The notes: generated by a model from the sequence alone, not told the origin. Positions 35,531 to 49,621 are shown, numbered from the stretch's first letter. The stretch: 64,000 nucleotides of DNA from Odobenus rosmarus divergens (GCF_000321225.1 NW_004450324.1:807256-871255), one strand, 5' to 3'. Made by a program: numbers and translations.

Positions 35531-36775
35531 GAAAAAGATTTATCATGCAAACATTAATCAAAAGAAAGCAGAAATGGCTATACTGATATGAGATAAAATA
35601 GACTTTGGAACAAAGAAAATTCCAGAGACAAAGAGGGACATTATACAGTGATAAAAGGGTCAGTCTGCCAGGAAGACACAGCAATCTTAAATGTGTACTC
35701 ACCAAACAACAGAACTGCAAAACATGTGAAGCAATAACTGATAGAATGGAAAGAAAAAAGAGACAAATCAAAATTATAGTAGACCCCTTAAATATCCATC
35801 TCTCACCAATTTATAGAACAGGTAGACATAAAATTATCAAGGATATAGAAGAACTCAACACCAGCAACCAACAGGATCTAATTGACATCTATAGAACATT
35901 TCACTCAACAACCACATAATACATATTTTTTTTCAAGTGCCTACAGATAGACCAAACCCTGAGCCATGAAACAAACCTCAACAAATGTAAAATAATTGAA
36001 ATAATAGAGTGCATTCTCTGACCACAGTGGAATCAAAGTAGAAATCAAAACGAGAGATAATGGAAAACCTCCAAATTCTTGGGAATCAGACAATAGACTT
36101 CTAAAAATCCATAGGTCAAAGATGAAGTCTCAAGGGAAAAGTTTTAAAAATTGAGCTGGATGAAAAGGAAAACAGAAAATGTAAAAATCTGCAGGACACA
36201 GCTCATACAGGGCTGAGAGGAAAATTTATAGCACTAAATGCATACATTACAAAAGAGGAAACATCTCAAATTAAACACCTAAGCTTCCAACTCAAGAACC
36301 TAGAAGAAGAGCAAAATAAGTCTGCAGAAAATGTATGAGAGGATATAATAAAGGTAAAACAAACAAATAACAGGAAATCAATGAAATACACCATAACCAA
36401 GCAGAGTGTATTTCTAGAGAAGCATATGTGGTTCAGTATAAGAAAAACAGTCAATGTAATCCACCATGTTAACAGGTCAATACAGAAAACCACGTGATGA
36501 TCTCTATCGATGTAGAAAAAGCATTTAAAATTTCAATATCCATCCATAATAAAAACTCTCAGAAAACTAGGAATGGAAAGGAACTTCTTCAACTTTAAAA
36601 AGGACATCTACAAAAAAGTCCTATGGCTAACATTATACTTAAAGGTGGAAGATTGAATATTTTCTCCCTAAGACTGGAAACAAGGCAAGGAGAGATGCTT
36701 TCACTGCTATTGTTCAACACAACACTCAAAGTTCTAGCTTATACAATAAGGAAGGAAAGGAATATTGATTTAATA

Positions 36776-36858
36776 CTTAATACACTACTGAACTGTACAC
36801 TTAAAAATGGTTAAGTTGGTAAATTTTATGTTATGTGTTCTTTATCACAATCAAAAAC
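36776..36858 (+). mobile_element. L1 3'-end fragment nested in larger L1
   Basis: GAACTGTACACTTAAAAATG, GGTAAATTTTATGTTATGTG and TTATCACAATCAAAAAC form the 3' terminus of another L1, placed within ORF2 sequence of the host L1. Confidence 0.7.
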
Positions 36859-39800
36859 TTTTTAATGAAAAAAATACAAATCTAAAAGGAAGAAATACAC
36901 CCATTTATGTTGGATATGATATTATTGTCAACATAGAAAATTCCAAAGGACCTACAAAAATATCCTAGAACCAATAAATGAGTTTAGCAAAGTCATAAAA
37001 TACCAGATAAATATACAAAATTTAGTGGTATTTCTACATACTAGCATTGAACATGTGGGCACCAAACTTCAAAATATAATGCCAAAAATTAAAACAAAAC
37101 AAAACAAAATACAATGCCATCTACAATTGCTCAAAAAATTTATTTAGGTGTAAATCTAACAAAACATGTACAAGACTTATATGCTGAAAAATGCAACATG
37201 CTGATGAAAGAAATCTAAGACCTAAATAGATGGAGAGACATACCTTGCTAATGAATTGGCAAATTCAGTATAATAAAGATGTCAATTCCCCCAAACTGAT
37301 ATATAGCTATAATAAAATTCCTATCAAAATCTCAGCAAGATATTTTTATAGATATAGACAAGATAACTCTAAAATTTATATCAAAAGGCAAAAGAACTAG
37401 AATATCTAAAACAACTTTAGAAAAGAAGAATAAAGTGTGAGGAAACAGTCTACCTGATTTCAAGACATATAGCCACAGCAATCAAGGTTGTGTGGTATTG
37501 ACAGAGGAACAGAACAGAGAACTCAAACATAGACCCAAGCAAACATGTCCAGTTAATTGTTGGCAAAGGTGGAAAGGAAATTCAATGGAGAAAATATAAA
37601 CTTTTTTTCAATGGTGCATGACTAGTTGGACATCCATAGGGAAAAAATGAACCCATACAAAAAATAGCTCAAAATGGATTTTGGACTTAAATGTTAGAAA
37701 TAAACTATAAACTTTTAGAAAAATATGTAGGCGATCATTTTCGTGTCTAAGGCTAGACAAGGAGCTTTTAGACTTGACACTAAAAGTACAATCCATAAAA
37801 AGAAAAATTGTTGAATTGGATTTCATCAAAATGAAAACCTTTTGCTCAGCAAAAGACCCTGTGAAGAGGATGAAAAGAAAATCTACAGACTGGGAGAGCA
37901 TATTTGTGAATTATATATCTAACAAAGGATTAGGATCTAGAAAATAAAAAGAGCTCTCCAAATTCAATGGTTAGAAAAACTCCAATTTGAATATGGGAAA
38001 AACACATGAACAGACATTTCACTAAGGATATAAAGACAGCAAATGAGCACATGAAAAGGTATTTAGCAACATTGGTGGTTAGGGAATACAAATTAAAATA
38101 AAAATGAGATATCAGCACAAATCTATCAGAATGGCTAAAATAAAAATAGTAATAACACCAGAGCTGGTGGGGATGTGGAGGAATGGATCACTTATACCTT
38201 GCTGGTGGGAATGCAAAATGGTGCAGCCACTCTGGAAAATAGTTTGGCAATTAAAAAAAAAAATAAGCATGCAAGTGTTATATAACCCAGAAATTCTACT
38301 GTTGGGGATTTATCCCAGAGAAATGAAAACTATGTTTACATAAAAAGCTATACATAAAGGTTATAGATGCTTTATTTGTAACAAAAACTGGAATCAGCCC
38401 AGATATCCTTCAATGGGTGAGTGGTTAAACCAACTGTGATATATCTATACCATGGCATACTACTTAACAATAGAGAGGAACAAATAATTTATGAAACGTT
38501 AAAGAATTATGCTGAGTAAAAAAAAAAGCCAACCAATACCGAAAGGTTATATACTGTGTGATTCCATTTGTATAATATTCTTCAAATGACAAAACTGTAG
38601 CAATAGAGAACAGATAGGAGGCAGCCAGGGACTAAGGGGAGAGTGGAGGCTGGATGCAAGCATGTGTAGATGTAAAAAGGTGACATGAACAATCGTTGGG
38701 GTGATAAGAACATTCTGATCTTGATTATATCAATGTCAACATCCTAGTTGTGATATTGTCCTGTTGTTTTGCAAGGTATTACCAAAGGGCGTATATCTTT
38801 TTGTATTACTTCTCACAATTGCATGAGAATCCGCACTTACCTCAAAATAAAAAGTTGCATGAAAAACAAACCAACAAAAACATAGCTTCCTGGGTGAAAA
38901 AAATTGTCATAGATTCTCTGAAAGGAAATTCCAGCCATTCTGACAGTAAGCTACCACAGTGTATAGATGTTCTGTAAAGCACCTTTACCCAGTGATCAGC
39001 CATTTGTCCACAGGTTGATGTCCTGTGCATTAAGACAGAGCCTCCAACATTCTGAGAGTAGGATGTGGGCACGTTTCTGCCAACCTGTATTGCTCATTTT
39101 GGAGTTGACACTGATTTCACTCTAAAATGTTAATGCTACCGGGTCTACTGTGCATGAAAACCATTGAAAGGAAAACTCCATGTTAAGCAATGCACCTTGT
39201 CATAAAGACCTCCTAGGTATTTAAAACGAAAGTCCTATGGCTTTAGTAAATCTGAAACCTTGAGGTATAAAATGAGTACTTTGATTTTATGCTGCATTTA
39301 TTTTTCATTAAAAGCAAGTAAGAATCCACGTATCTTAATAATTTGTAAAATATATCTTACCTTTCCCCCCTAATTGTCATCTTTCTGCCCTCTCCTCTCT
39401 TCAACAAATGAGCCAGGAGAATCTTAATTAGTCAAGTAGATGTACATCAATTTTGCTGTTAAAAAGAAAGGCACCCATTTGGTGAGCCAAATCGCCTGCA
39501 CACTTTAAAAAATCCTTTCCAGGATTTTATAACCACAAGAAAACTTTCCACCAGATGATAAAAAATTTGATGTGCAGTCAAAGGAGCCAAGCCAGCCTGC
39601 TTGTTTCCTTCCTATCAGTTTTTCTGATAGGTTTGTCCTGTTGTTCCAGAAATATTCTCAAGTAGTTTCTAAAATCCTAATAACTTCTTATCCCCAAGAA
39701 TAAAATAAAAATGAGTTCACCATTCATCTCTGGGGTGCCTCAGGAATGAACTGAATCATAAACTACACATGTCCTTAACCATACCATCCAGCAATGATAT

Positions 39801-41304
39801 AATTCTCCTGAAGTTTGCCCCAATAAATTCTGGAGCTGGGTCAGTGCTCAGTATTTTCAGTGTGAGTAGGTCTGTTTGTACCTGGCCGCTGTGTCTTTCA
39901 TGGCAGCCATTTTGTCCCCTCTGCTTAGAGCGTGTGTAGAAGGAATGCACCACAGGAAATCTAAGTAAAACTTTTTTTGACAAATACTCCAAGTTCTCTG
40001 TTTTTGGACACCCTAATTTCATTTCACAATGAAAAATTTCACAGAAAACTAAGAGTATGGCCTCATTTACACATTAGAAGTCTTTTTCTTCATTATGCAT
40101 CCTATCCAGAGATACTTAACTTTTGTGAGAACCTCTGATTGTGGATACTTATATATAAGTTTTTTTAGGTCTTGTTCATTCTTGGGGTTCCCTTAAACCA
40201 TCATAAAAGACCAGAAATGTGGTGAACAGACATATTAGCTGTTTTGGAGACTATCCCTCCAAAGAAGGGTTGACCAAGGCAATTATATCCCTTCCTTATA
40301 AGTATTTTAAAAGTCAAAGTGAAATAAAGAAACATTTGTTGAGGTATTGTGTCTGCTATGTGTAAGGTATTGTGCAAGGCTTCGGGCAGTGTGAGCAAGC
40401 AGCCTAAACCAAGCCCTTGCCCTCAAGTGGCTTGCAATCTAGCAAAACAAACATAAATCTATTCAGTATAAATATATTCAATGAAGATATTGAATAATGC
40501 AAGATGGCAATAAAATCTGGCATGATAATAATAATAGCTTGTTCTGAACTAAAGAAATTTTACTTCACCACGTAGTCCAAGTTCAGTAGAGGGAGAGAAC
40601 AGTTCAAGCTTGGGTCGCAGAAGAGAGGCCTGACGGGAAGCAGAGAGCTCGGAGGATGAGAGCATCTCTGTGGAAGATGCTGCTTTCTGGTTTTCTAAAG
40701 AAATGGATTCGCTATCGTTTAGAGCATCCTCAAGGGTCAGAATTGTTATCAACCAAGATGTCAATGTTCCAAGTACCCTATTCTTTATTTTCTGAAAGCA
40801 ATTTCAGACTACTTTGTGCCTCCCCTCCCTAGCCTTGCCAATCCCCAAGCTCTGTGCCACAGCGTGGTAGTTGCGCTGAAAAAAAAAAACGCTGTGGAGC
40901 TTTCTTGCTATTCCCCACAAATTCTCACCTTAGAAATTGTCCCAGAGAGTGAAACCCCCTGGGCTACAGTCAGCAGAAGGACTGGCTGATAAAGTGTTTT
41001 TGTCCTTCTTTGGGATGATGACACACACATTTTTTGAGTGTCACTTTGAGATGGAAGAGTTGGAAAGCTGGCTTAGATTCCTGGAGGAGGTAATAGTAAA
41101 GCCTCCTGATTTACAGTCCACGTCAGTGTCTTTGCAGACACCAGTCTGGCTTTTTAAAACCTCTCCCTAGCACTGATTACTCCATCACTGCGTAACGAGC
41201 TGGAGTGAAGGGCCTCGGTAGACAGAGCACTGGGCTGCTGTCTACTGCCCCTGGCTTCCAACTGCCAGTGAGTCATTTCTGCCTATAAGCAGGAAGGGGG
41301 CGGG

Positions 41305-41500
41305 GGCGCCTGGGGGGCTCAGTTGGTGAAGCGTCTGCCTTCAGCTCAGGTCATGATCCCGAGGTCCTGGGATCGAGCCCCGCATGAGGTTCCCTGCTCA
41401 GCGGGGAGTCTGCTTCTCCCTCTCTCTGCCCTCCCCCCCCACCACTGATGCGCTCTCTCCTTCTCTCAAATAAATAGATAATATCTTTTAAAAAAACAAA
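41305..41500 (+). repeat. CanSINE
   Basis: A forward SINE (GGGCGCCTGGGGGGCTCAG) with a C run in its CT-rich region, ending about 210 bases before exon 6. Confidence 0.92.
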
Positions 41501-41709
41501 ATGAAAACGAAGGGAGTAGGCAGCTTTGCTGGAGGTGGTACCACACGAGGTCTAGGTAGAGATTTGGTTGGATCGATGATAATTCTACATAGATAAGAAG
41601 CCTTACCCATATTTCATATTTTATTTTCCTCTGTACCCGCAAATGTAATCTTTGGTAAGCTTGACCCTACTTCTGAATCTTAACATTTACCCCCCCCCCT
41701 CTTTTGAAG

Positions 41710-41797
41710 GTTGCTGGACATTGAAAGTGAAATGATCAAATTTGCCAGTTACTATGCTGGGATCGCTTTGGTAGTACTTATCACAGGATATATTCAA
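41710..41797 (+). CDS. ABCB11: ABCB11 exon 6: start of TM2 (codons 130-159)
   Basis: The 88-base exon encodes [20 protein letters not shown] followed by VVLITGYIQ, the extracellular approach and first part of TM2. Its acceptor tttgaag is preceded by a run of ten C bases (41690-41699) in the pyrimidine tract. The donor is gtgagtgg. Intron 5 upstream is the longest complete intron in the window, about 12 kb. Confidence 0.96.
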
Positions 41798-42932
41798 GTG
41801 AGTGGTGCCTCCATTTTATTTATAGAACAACATCTGGGCTCAGAGACATTACAATGAACTGCAAAGTGCACTCTTTAACTTTTAAGTTGTTTGGAAGCCC
41901 TAAGGACTACAGTTTTATTTGGAGGTGGGGGGGGTGAGAGAATGGGGAAGGATTCTTCTCAGACAGGGAGGAAAATACATGCAGTTGTCTAGAGGGACAG
42001 CAACCAGACTGAATTTCAATGCCCTGTCCTCCCCCACCCCCTCTACCTCATCTTCTAAACTCAAAAATAGGCCGTTGTGGGTGTGTTTGTAAAGGGAGTG
42101 TGGGCACCCTGGAGAAAGCCAGGCATGAGGAGTTGGAGGAAAGCAAACTTTACTTTTTTTTCTCTTTCACTGCTAAAATCTCACCAATCTGTGTCCCAAC
42201 CCCAATTCTGTAAAGTGAATCTAGTCTAGATTTAAGCCATGGAAGGGCCTGGAGTTACTTAACCCTTATTAAAGAAGAAAAATATTTCATCTTTTACCTT
42301 ATTCTGTAGAAGAAATAATGAATCCCCTCAACCCGCATTCATTCAAGAATTCCAGGAAGTTCATGTTCATTGTAAAGAGAAATGAATCCATTTTTCCCAT
42401 TCTGGTACTGAGAGTTTTAATTCCAGCCTGACTTTGCTTGGTTGGGGACAGCTAACGGTAGATTCCCTGCTTATGTCATAATTTTTGTCTTCCTTTCTCT
42501 GAAAAATCATTGTCCAACAGTCTGAAAACTATGCATACATACTTGTTGGCAGGCCTCTCCGGGTGGTGGCAGGGGGGCATACACGCAGAAGCTCCTTGCA
42601 AAAATAGGGATATAAGAGCAAGAATTTCTTTTCGGCACTGTGAGCCTTCCTTTACACATGCAGAAAGTGAAGCTTGGTAAGGCTAGATCTACAGGTGGCA
42701 GAACCAAATTCACACCCAAACCTTCCGGTTTCCCTGGCCACAGCTGTTCTGCTCACCCCGCTTGCAGCAGCAGGTGCCTGAGCTCACACAGCACGTCCCA
42801 TGACTCGGCATTCTGTGAATCACTTTCCTCTCTTTCTCAAGGCTTATATTGAAAGCATTTTCTTCTGAAAAGAGAAGGAATGAATGAATATTTTTAACAT
42901 CACAATGCCAAACATCCTTGCTCCATTTTCAG
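41798..42932 (+). other. ABCB11: ABCB11 intron 6
   Basis: A 1.1 kb intron. The part around 42630-42720 vaguely resembles a reversed MIR; nothing else was recognised. Confidence 0.9.
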
Positions 42933-43066
42933 ATATGCTTTTGGGTGATTGCTGCAGCTCGTCAGATACAGAAAATAAGAAAAATTTCCTTTAGGAAAGT
43001 AATGCGAATGGAAATAGGATGGTTCGACTGCAGTTCCGTGGGAGAGCTGAATACAAGATTTTCTGA
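42933..43066 (+). CDS. ABCB11: ABCB11 exon 7: TM2 end and first intracellular coupling region (codons 160-204)
   Basis: It encodes [20 protein letters not shown] and then the EIGWFD and GELNTRFS motifs, hallmarks of the first intracellular loop of B-family exporters, which couples the membrane domain to the nucleotide-binding domains. Acceptor ccattttcag and donor gtaagtgg are both strong. Length is 134 bases, as expected from the human protein. Confidence 0.97.
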
Positions 43067-43689
43067 GTAAGTGGCTGGTAGGAGGTTTTAATGTATGTGT
43101 CCGCTTTTGATCATAGAACACTTGTTTCTAAATTAAATAACAATTAGAAACACATTTTCAGTTATTTTGGATACATTTTGTCTCTTAAGTTGGGCTTTTA
43201 TGGGTAGCATGTTTTTTCATAGGTAATGCTTTATCCGATATGATCATTAACAATTGAAAGCCAGGATACTACAATTTTGTTTGTAGGCCCTTGATTAAAA
43301 TATTAGAAATGAAGGATTACAGAAGAGAGTTAAAAGAAGTAGGGCTATTTGGCCTCTAAAAGAGAGACTGAGGGATGTCACAGTCCATGTGTCTATAGGG
43401 AAAAGCAATGTACTTAGAATGAATTATCTTGCCTTGTCTGTTGAGGCCATTTCTGCACATAAAAACAAAGACCAAGAAAAAAGAAAAAATCCAAAGTAGT
43501 TTGAGAAAGATTGAAACTAAACAATTGGATTTAAATCTGGTTTATACCTAAAGACCAGTTGGGGTAATTGATAGACCCCCTTCCCTTCCTCCTCCAAGTA
43601 TTCTGAAAGAGCCCTGAGTAATTAGAAGCAATTGAACCCTATTGAATTGAACTTTGGGGTGCCATGAGGTCCCATGAGAGAGTGTGTAG

Positions 43690-43800
43690 TATAGTGAAGA
43701 TCAAAGACTGAATGTTGGGATACTTAGATTCTAGCACTCATTCTGCCCCTTACTTACTGTGACTTTGAATAAATACTTAACCTTGCTGGAATACAATTGT
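43690..43800 (+). repeat. MIR relic
   Basis: CCCCTTACTTACTGTGACTT and AATACTTAACCTTGCTGGAA fit a forward MIR core. Confidence 0.65.
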
Positions 43801-44049
43801 CAAATCTCTGGGTAATATCTTAGGTCCTTTTTTTGCTATTAAGTCCTAAGCCCTGTTTGCTCCATCTAAACAAGAGATTATGAGAATGTTCCTAGGAATA
43901 TGAATTTAATGTAATTATATTCAACCAATATTCTAGAGGACTTACCATATGTAAGCCATAAAGATAAACCACACGACTCCTGATCTCAGGGAACTTACAG
44001 CCTTGTAGGAGGGATAAAAGTTGCAAGCAAATAAATAAACAAAGCTGAC

Positions 44050-44275
44050 ACATTGATAGCTTACTATACTCTAAGCACTGTTCTATATACTTAATATATA
44101 TTAACTAATCCTCGTTACAACCCATTGAGGTAGGTTCTGTCTTTATCCCCATTTTACAGATGAGGAAACTAAGGCACAGAAAGTTTAAGTAATTTGCCCA
44201 GGAAAAGCTTGTGCTCAAATTCAGAGTCTGGCCCCACAGTCTGTGATCTTAACCACTATTCTATACTGCCTATAA
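44050..44275 (-). repeat. MIR relic
   Basis: A well preserved reversed MIR: CCCCATTTTACAGATGAGGA, AACTAAGGCACAGAAAG and CTTAACCACTATTCTATACT. Confidence 0.88.
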
Positions 44276-44450
44276 GCAGAATGCAATAATTATATACACG
44301 TACACACACAAACACAGATTCATTACATTGCTATGCAAACACAGGGAGGACGATATTAGCTTTTCCTCGAGGGTTTTTATGAATTAGGTAGTGTGTGGGT
44401 TGCACCTTGAGGCTGAAAGGATTTAGCAGGTATAAAGAAGGAAAGAAGGG

Positions 44451-44627
44451 GCGCCTGGGTGGCTCAGATGGTTAAGCGTGTGCCTTCGGCTCAGGTCATG
44501 ATCCCAGGGTCCTGGGATCGAGTCCCGCATCGGGCTCCCTGCTCCTTGGGAGCCTGCTTCTCCCTCTGTCATTGTCCACTCTCTCTGTCGTGAATAAATA
44601 AATAAAATCTTTAAAAAAAAAAAAAAA
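44451..44627 (+). repeat. CanSINE, young-looking, 16-base target duplication
   Basis: A forward copy with intact head and a 17-A tail, flanked by the exact AAGAAGGAAAGAAGGG at 44435-44450 and 44628-44643. It lies in intron 7 about 330 bases before exon 8. Confidence 0.96.
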
Positions 44628-44959
44628 AAGAAGGAAAGAAGGGCTCTTCAGGACAGACCAAGAATATGAACTATAAGAAAGAAAGGGACAGATAAGATGG
44701 TTTCCGAAAGTCTTTGTCAACACTGAATGGACACCATTTGGGAAACCTGGGTTGAGGAAAACTTTCCTTGGCTGTGAGGGAGGGAGAGGCTTGATGACCT
44801 CACAAGATATAGCAGGTTTCTTCACATGTGAAAGGCTGTTATGTTTCTCATAGGCAATGGGGTACAGAGATGGCAGTAGAAGGGAAAGGCTGGGATTTCT
44901 CAACAAGGCATTTGAATTGACCAAATTCAGTTTTAGTGATCCAAGTCTCTTGTTTCTAG

Positions 44960-45131
44960 GGATATTAACAAAGTCAATGATGCCATTGCCGACCAAATGG
45001 CCATTTTCATTCAGCGCATGACCACGAGCATCTGTGGGTTCCTGCTGGGATTTTACCAGGGTTGGAAACTGACCCTGGTCATTATCTCTGTGAGTCCTCT
45101 CATCGGGATTGGAGCAGCCATCATTGGTCTG
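44960..45131 (+). CDS. ABCB11: ABCB11 exon 8: TM3-TM4 (codons 204-261)
   Basis: The 172-base exon encodes the end of intracellular loop 1 ([20 protein letters not shown]) and two hydrophobic helices around [10 protein letters not shown] and [20 protein letters not shown]. The exon 7/8 junction makes Glu204 where human has Asp, a conservative change. The acceptor is gtttctag and the donor is gtaagaat. A young-looking CanSINE (44451-44627) ends about 330 bases upstream. Confidence 0.97.
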
Positions 45132-45344
45132 GTAAGAATGTCTTATCACTTTTCTCCAGGACATCTGCCCTGAGAAACAGCCAGAAATGTGAAACTTGAT
45201 TCCTTTTTCCTGTGTATGTTTAGTCAATATTATTTATCACTGTTTTGATTTATTTTGTTTGGTTATTCCTCAGTATCAAATAACATTCCATCAATCCAGG
45301 GACTGATGATATTTTAATAACATAAATATTATTGTATTAATAAC

Positions 45345-45570
45345 AATAACAACTACATTTATTGAACATTTACTATTTTGCCACACACTATTAGGAACTT
45401 CATATTTATTATCTCTAATCTTTACAACAATCTTATAAAGCATTAATGCCATTTTAAACATAAGAAATGGAGGCTCAGAGAGGTAAAGAGACTTGTCTGG
45501 GACTGCACAGCTAGTGATTGACAAAACTGGATTCAAATACAAAGGAGCCTGATTCCAAATCCCCATCCAC
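45345..45570 (-). repeat. MIR relic
   Basis: GAAATGGAGGCTCAGAGAGG and ACTGCACAGCTAGTGATTG, the reversed MIR core. Confidence 0.8.
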
Positions 45571-46109
45571 TCTCTCATATGCCTGTTGCTTCCCATGGTC
45601 TCCCAAGCTCAGATGTTTTCTTCAAAAAGGCCCAACAGATGTACCCAGATCAGTAACAAACACATAAAGGAGATTTCTGCATTCACATCTGTGCTCTCCA
45701 TGCAGTCTGATCAGTTTCAGGAAGAGGTCACTTGACCCATTCCCAGCGGGATCTCCATTCCCCAGGCATGCAGGCCAAGAAAAAGTGTAGGAGTAGGAAT
45801 TTTGGGTCATCCCAGTTAGAAAACACTCCCAAGGATTAATAAATTCTTATATCATACTTTTAGAGCAGACACATCAGATAGCAGGTCACGGGGTCAGGCA
45901 AACTAATAATTTGCTGTAAATGAGAATAGAATTCAGGTGGAAAGCTGAATACACTCACATCATTGAGCAGCAGGAAACCAATCTCCATAATAGTTTCTAG
46001 CAAAATATTCTCAACAATCCACTGGCTATATTACTCAAACGTTTCCCAGGTAGTACAGACTGACAAAGGCAAAGAGCTCACTCCTCTCAAGAGGTCAGCC
46101 CCTGACTCT

Positions 46110-46275
46110 ATCATCTGGCTCAAGAAAGATATATTTAGCTTGTCAAAACTTTAGCTTCCTCATCCTGAAGATAAGGATAAAGGTCATTGTGATGACTTAA
46201 GGCATAATCCATGTTATGAATTTAGCGTGGCATCTGGCACAGAATTAATTGCTCGAGAGATACTAGCTTTTATTT
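46110..46275 (+). repeat. MIR-like relic
   Basis: TTTAGCTTCCTCATCCTGAA, AGATAAGGATAAAGG and GGCATCTGGCACAGAATTAA follow forward MIR order. Confidence 0.65.
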
Positions 46276-47952
46276 TTTCCAATCCACCATAACGTGTGAG
46301 CTTTATGATAGTCTTTCCTACCAAACACTCTCAAGCTTCACTCCAGGGAAGCCTCACCATCCATGGGGGATCTTCGGGGATTCTGCGAACATTTGATTCA
46401 CCTTCCCCCTGCCCCCATATACTTAATTTCTTTCCTCAAACCTGTGGTTAATATTCATACTCAGATGAGTCAGATGTCACATTTCAACACAGTGGAGATG
46501 TAGCCTGGGTAACTTGATTTTAACAGGGTTAGGGCATGGTTTCTCTTGCTATCTCAAGTGTCCATATTCCAAGTTCTTGTAAATGTGTCACTGGTTTGGA
46601 ATGTTGTAGCTCTGCACTGGTTTCTTCTTGAATTCAAGTCTGTGTATGTTTGTATAAAATGATACAAGCAACCTCACTAAGCAGTTCAAAAGCAGGACCA
46701 AAAGAAAAAAAAAAAGTAAGAGCGGGCAAAATATATGACATGTTACATGTTATTGTGGGTTTTGTATGCCTGCGTCTGACTTTTATATTTACTATGAGAA
46801 TCATTAGCAATCATTAAATACTTTCCAATTTACATCTTTAAACTCCTGTATCAATTTAATGGGAGTATCCTGAGATTATTTAATGTACATTAAATTACAG
46901 TAAAACTATTAATATTCACAACTACTTAATTTCCTCAATACATAATTTAGAAATAAATTAGAAGAGGATTGTGGTAAAAACTGTAACGTCATTCGTAACA
47001 CCTAAATTCATATTTTCATGTTGATGAAAATAGCCCTACTTTCCCTATTGTTGCCTTTTCAATTCACAACTTTTATAAAGTGTGGACTTGTGACATAAAT
47101 TTGTTGTAACAATACTACATTTACTTATTTTGTATCTTAGCATTCTGTTTAAGATTTTGTTTGAGAAGAGTTAAGCTGCTAAAAGTTTGGAAAAAGTTGG
47201 AAGATAAACTCCTTTAGTCTGGGTACTATATATATTTTAGATTTCTGAGTTAGTCGAACTTCTACAATATTTGCTTTTGTTCATTCTGGTATCTTCATCT
47301 GTGCCAGGGATTTCTTTGGTGATTAATTCTAATTACAACTCAATCCAAGTCCAATTTTAGAAAAAATAATTTGTTAAATATTAAGTGTAATGTCTTTTTG
47401 GTTCCTTTTGTAAAGAGCAAAGCTAGTTAGTTGAGCCCCTACAGTTGAGTCAAAATGGTGTAATATTTATCTGGAGCTTTCTCCTGTGCAATTACCTCTG
47501 CAGTATCATGAGCCTCTGTATGGTCAGGACTTCTCTCCCAATTATATACTCTGACTAACCTCCAGTCTCTGTCTCTGGTGTTTGTCCGTAAATTGTGCAA
47601 ACGTCCTGTGGTCAATAGCAATGAAATGTGATATGGAGTCACCTGCAAACTTCATTAGTATAATGAGTGAAACACTGTGGTCTCACAGAATTCCCTACTG
47701 GGGACTTTCTCTGTGAGGTTTTTGAGGCTGACTTCTAAAGAAGTCATTTTGGTATGCTAACAACCAGACATTTGTGGATGGGGCTTAACACGGGTCAAAC
47801 TTGGACCAGATTCTTTCCTCCATGAACACCGTTACGGCGAGAATCTAGTCTTGTATGAAACCACACAACGTACTTACTCTGCTAAATGAATCACTGAGTG
47901 ACAGACTGACTTACATAATTCCCTGGTTTTGTTTTCTTCTTTTGAATTTTAG

Positions 47953-49621
<1,669 letters not shown>

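Larger units (their letters stand above)
33720..38865 (+). mobile_element. old L1 element, nearly full length but decayed
   Basis: Forward L1 sequence can be followed from the ORF1/ORF2 spacer (GTGGGTAAATAT-like near 34370) through the ORF2 endonuclease region (GACAGAGATTGGCAGAATGG at about 35255, CAACCAACAGGATCTAATTG at about 35866) to the 3' end (CTTGCTGGTGGGAATGCAAA at about 38197, last A-rich bases near 38862). Stops and frameshifts are frequent and much of the reverse transcriptase is deleted after about 36390, so it is inactive. Three CanSINEs and a second L1 3' end lie inside it. Confidence 0.85.
29767..41709 (+). other. ABCB11: ABCB11 intron 5
   Basis: At 11.9 kb, the longest complete intron in the window. 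About half is two decayed L1 elements in opposite orientation (32775-33715 minus, about 33720-38865 plus) with CanSINEs inserted. An L2-like relic lies at 30675-30800. In 29767-30670, 30805-31543, 31765-32770 and 38870-41300 no gene was recognised; one unexplained 71-codon frame at 40549-40764 is listed under findings. Confidence 0.9.
43067..44959 (+). other. ABCB11: ABCB11 intron 7
   Basis: A 1.9 kb intron with two MIR relics in opposite orientation and one young-looking CanSINE (44451-44627). Nothing else was recognised. Confidence 0.9.
45132..47952 (+). other. ABCB11: ABCB11 intron 8
   Basis: A 2.8 kb intron with MIR relics at about 45345-45570 and 46110-46275. The stretch 46276-47952 is AT-rich, with nothing recognised. 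Confidence 0.9.

Noticed and set aside
35605..35919. 104-codon frame as a gene
   Set aside because: It is a surviving scrap of L1 ORF2 within the decayed L1.
39616..39636. Hairpin CCTATCAG-loop-CTGATAGG followed by T as a terminator
   Set aside because: Eight-base stem in a mammalian intron with no gene ending there; chance palindrome.
44496..45227. 243-codon open frame on the - strand
   Set aside because: It runs antisense through a CanSINE, intron sequence and ABCB11 exon 8. Its openness over exon 8 is a shadow of the real coding strand; no protein family is visible.
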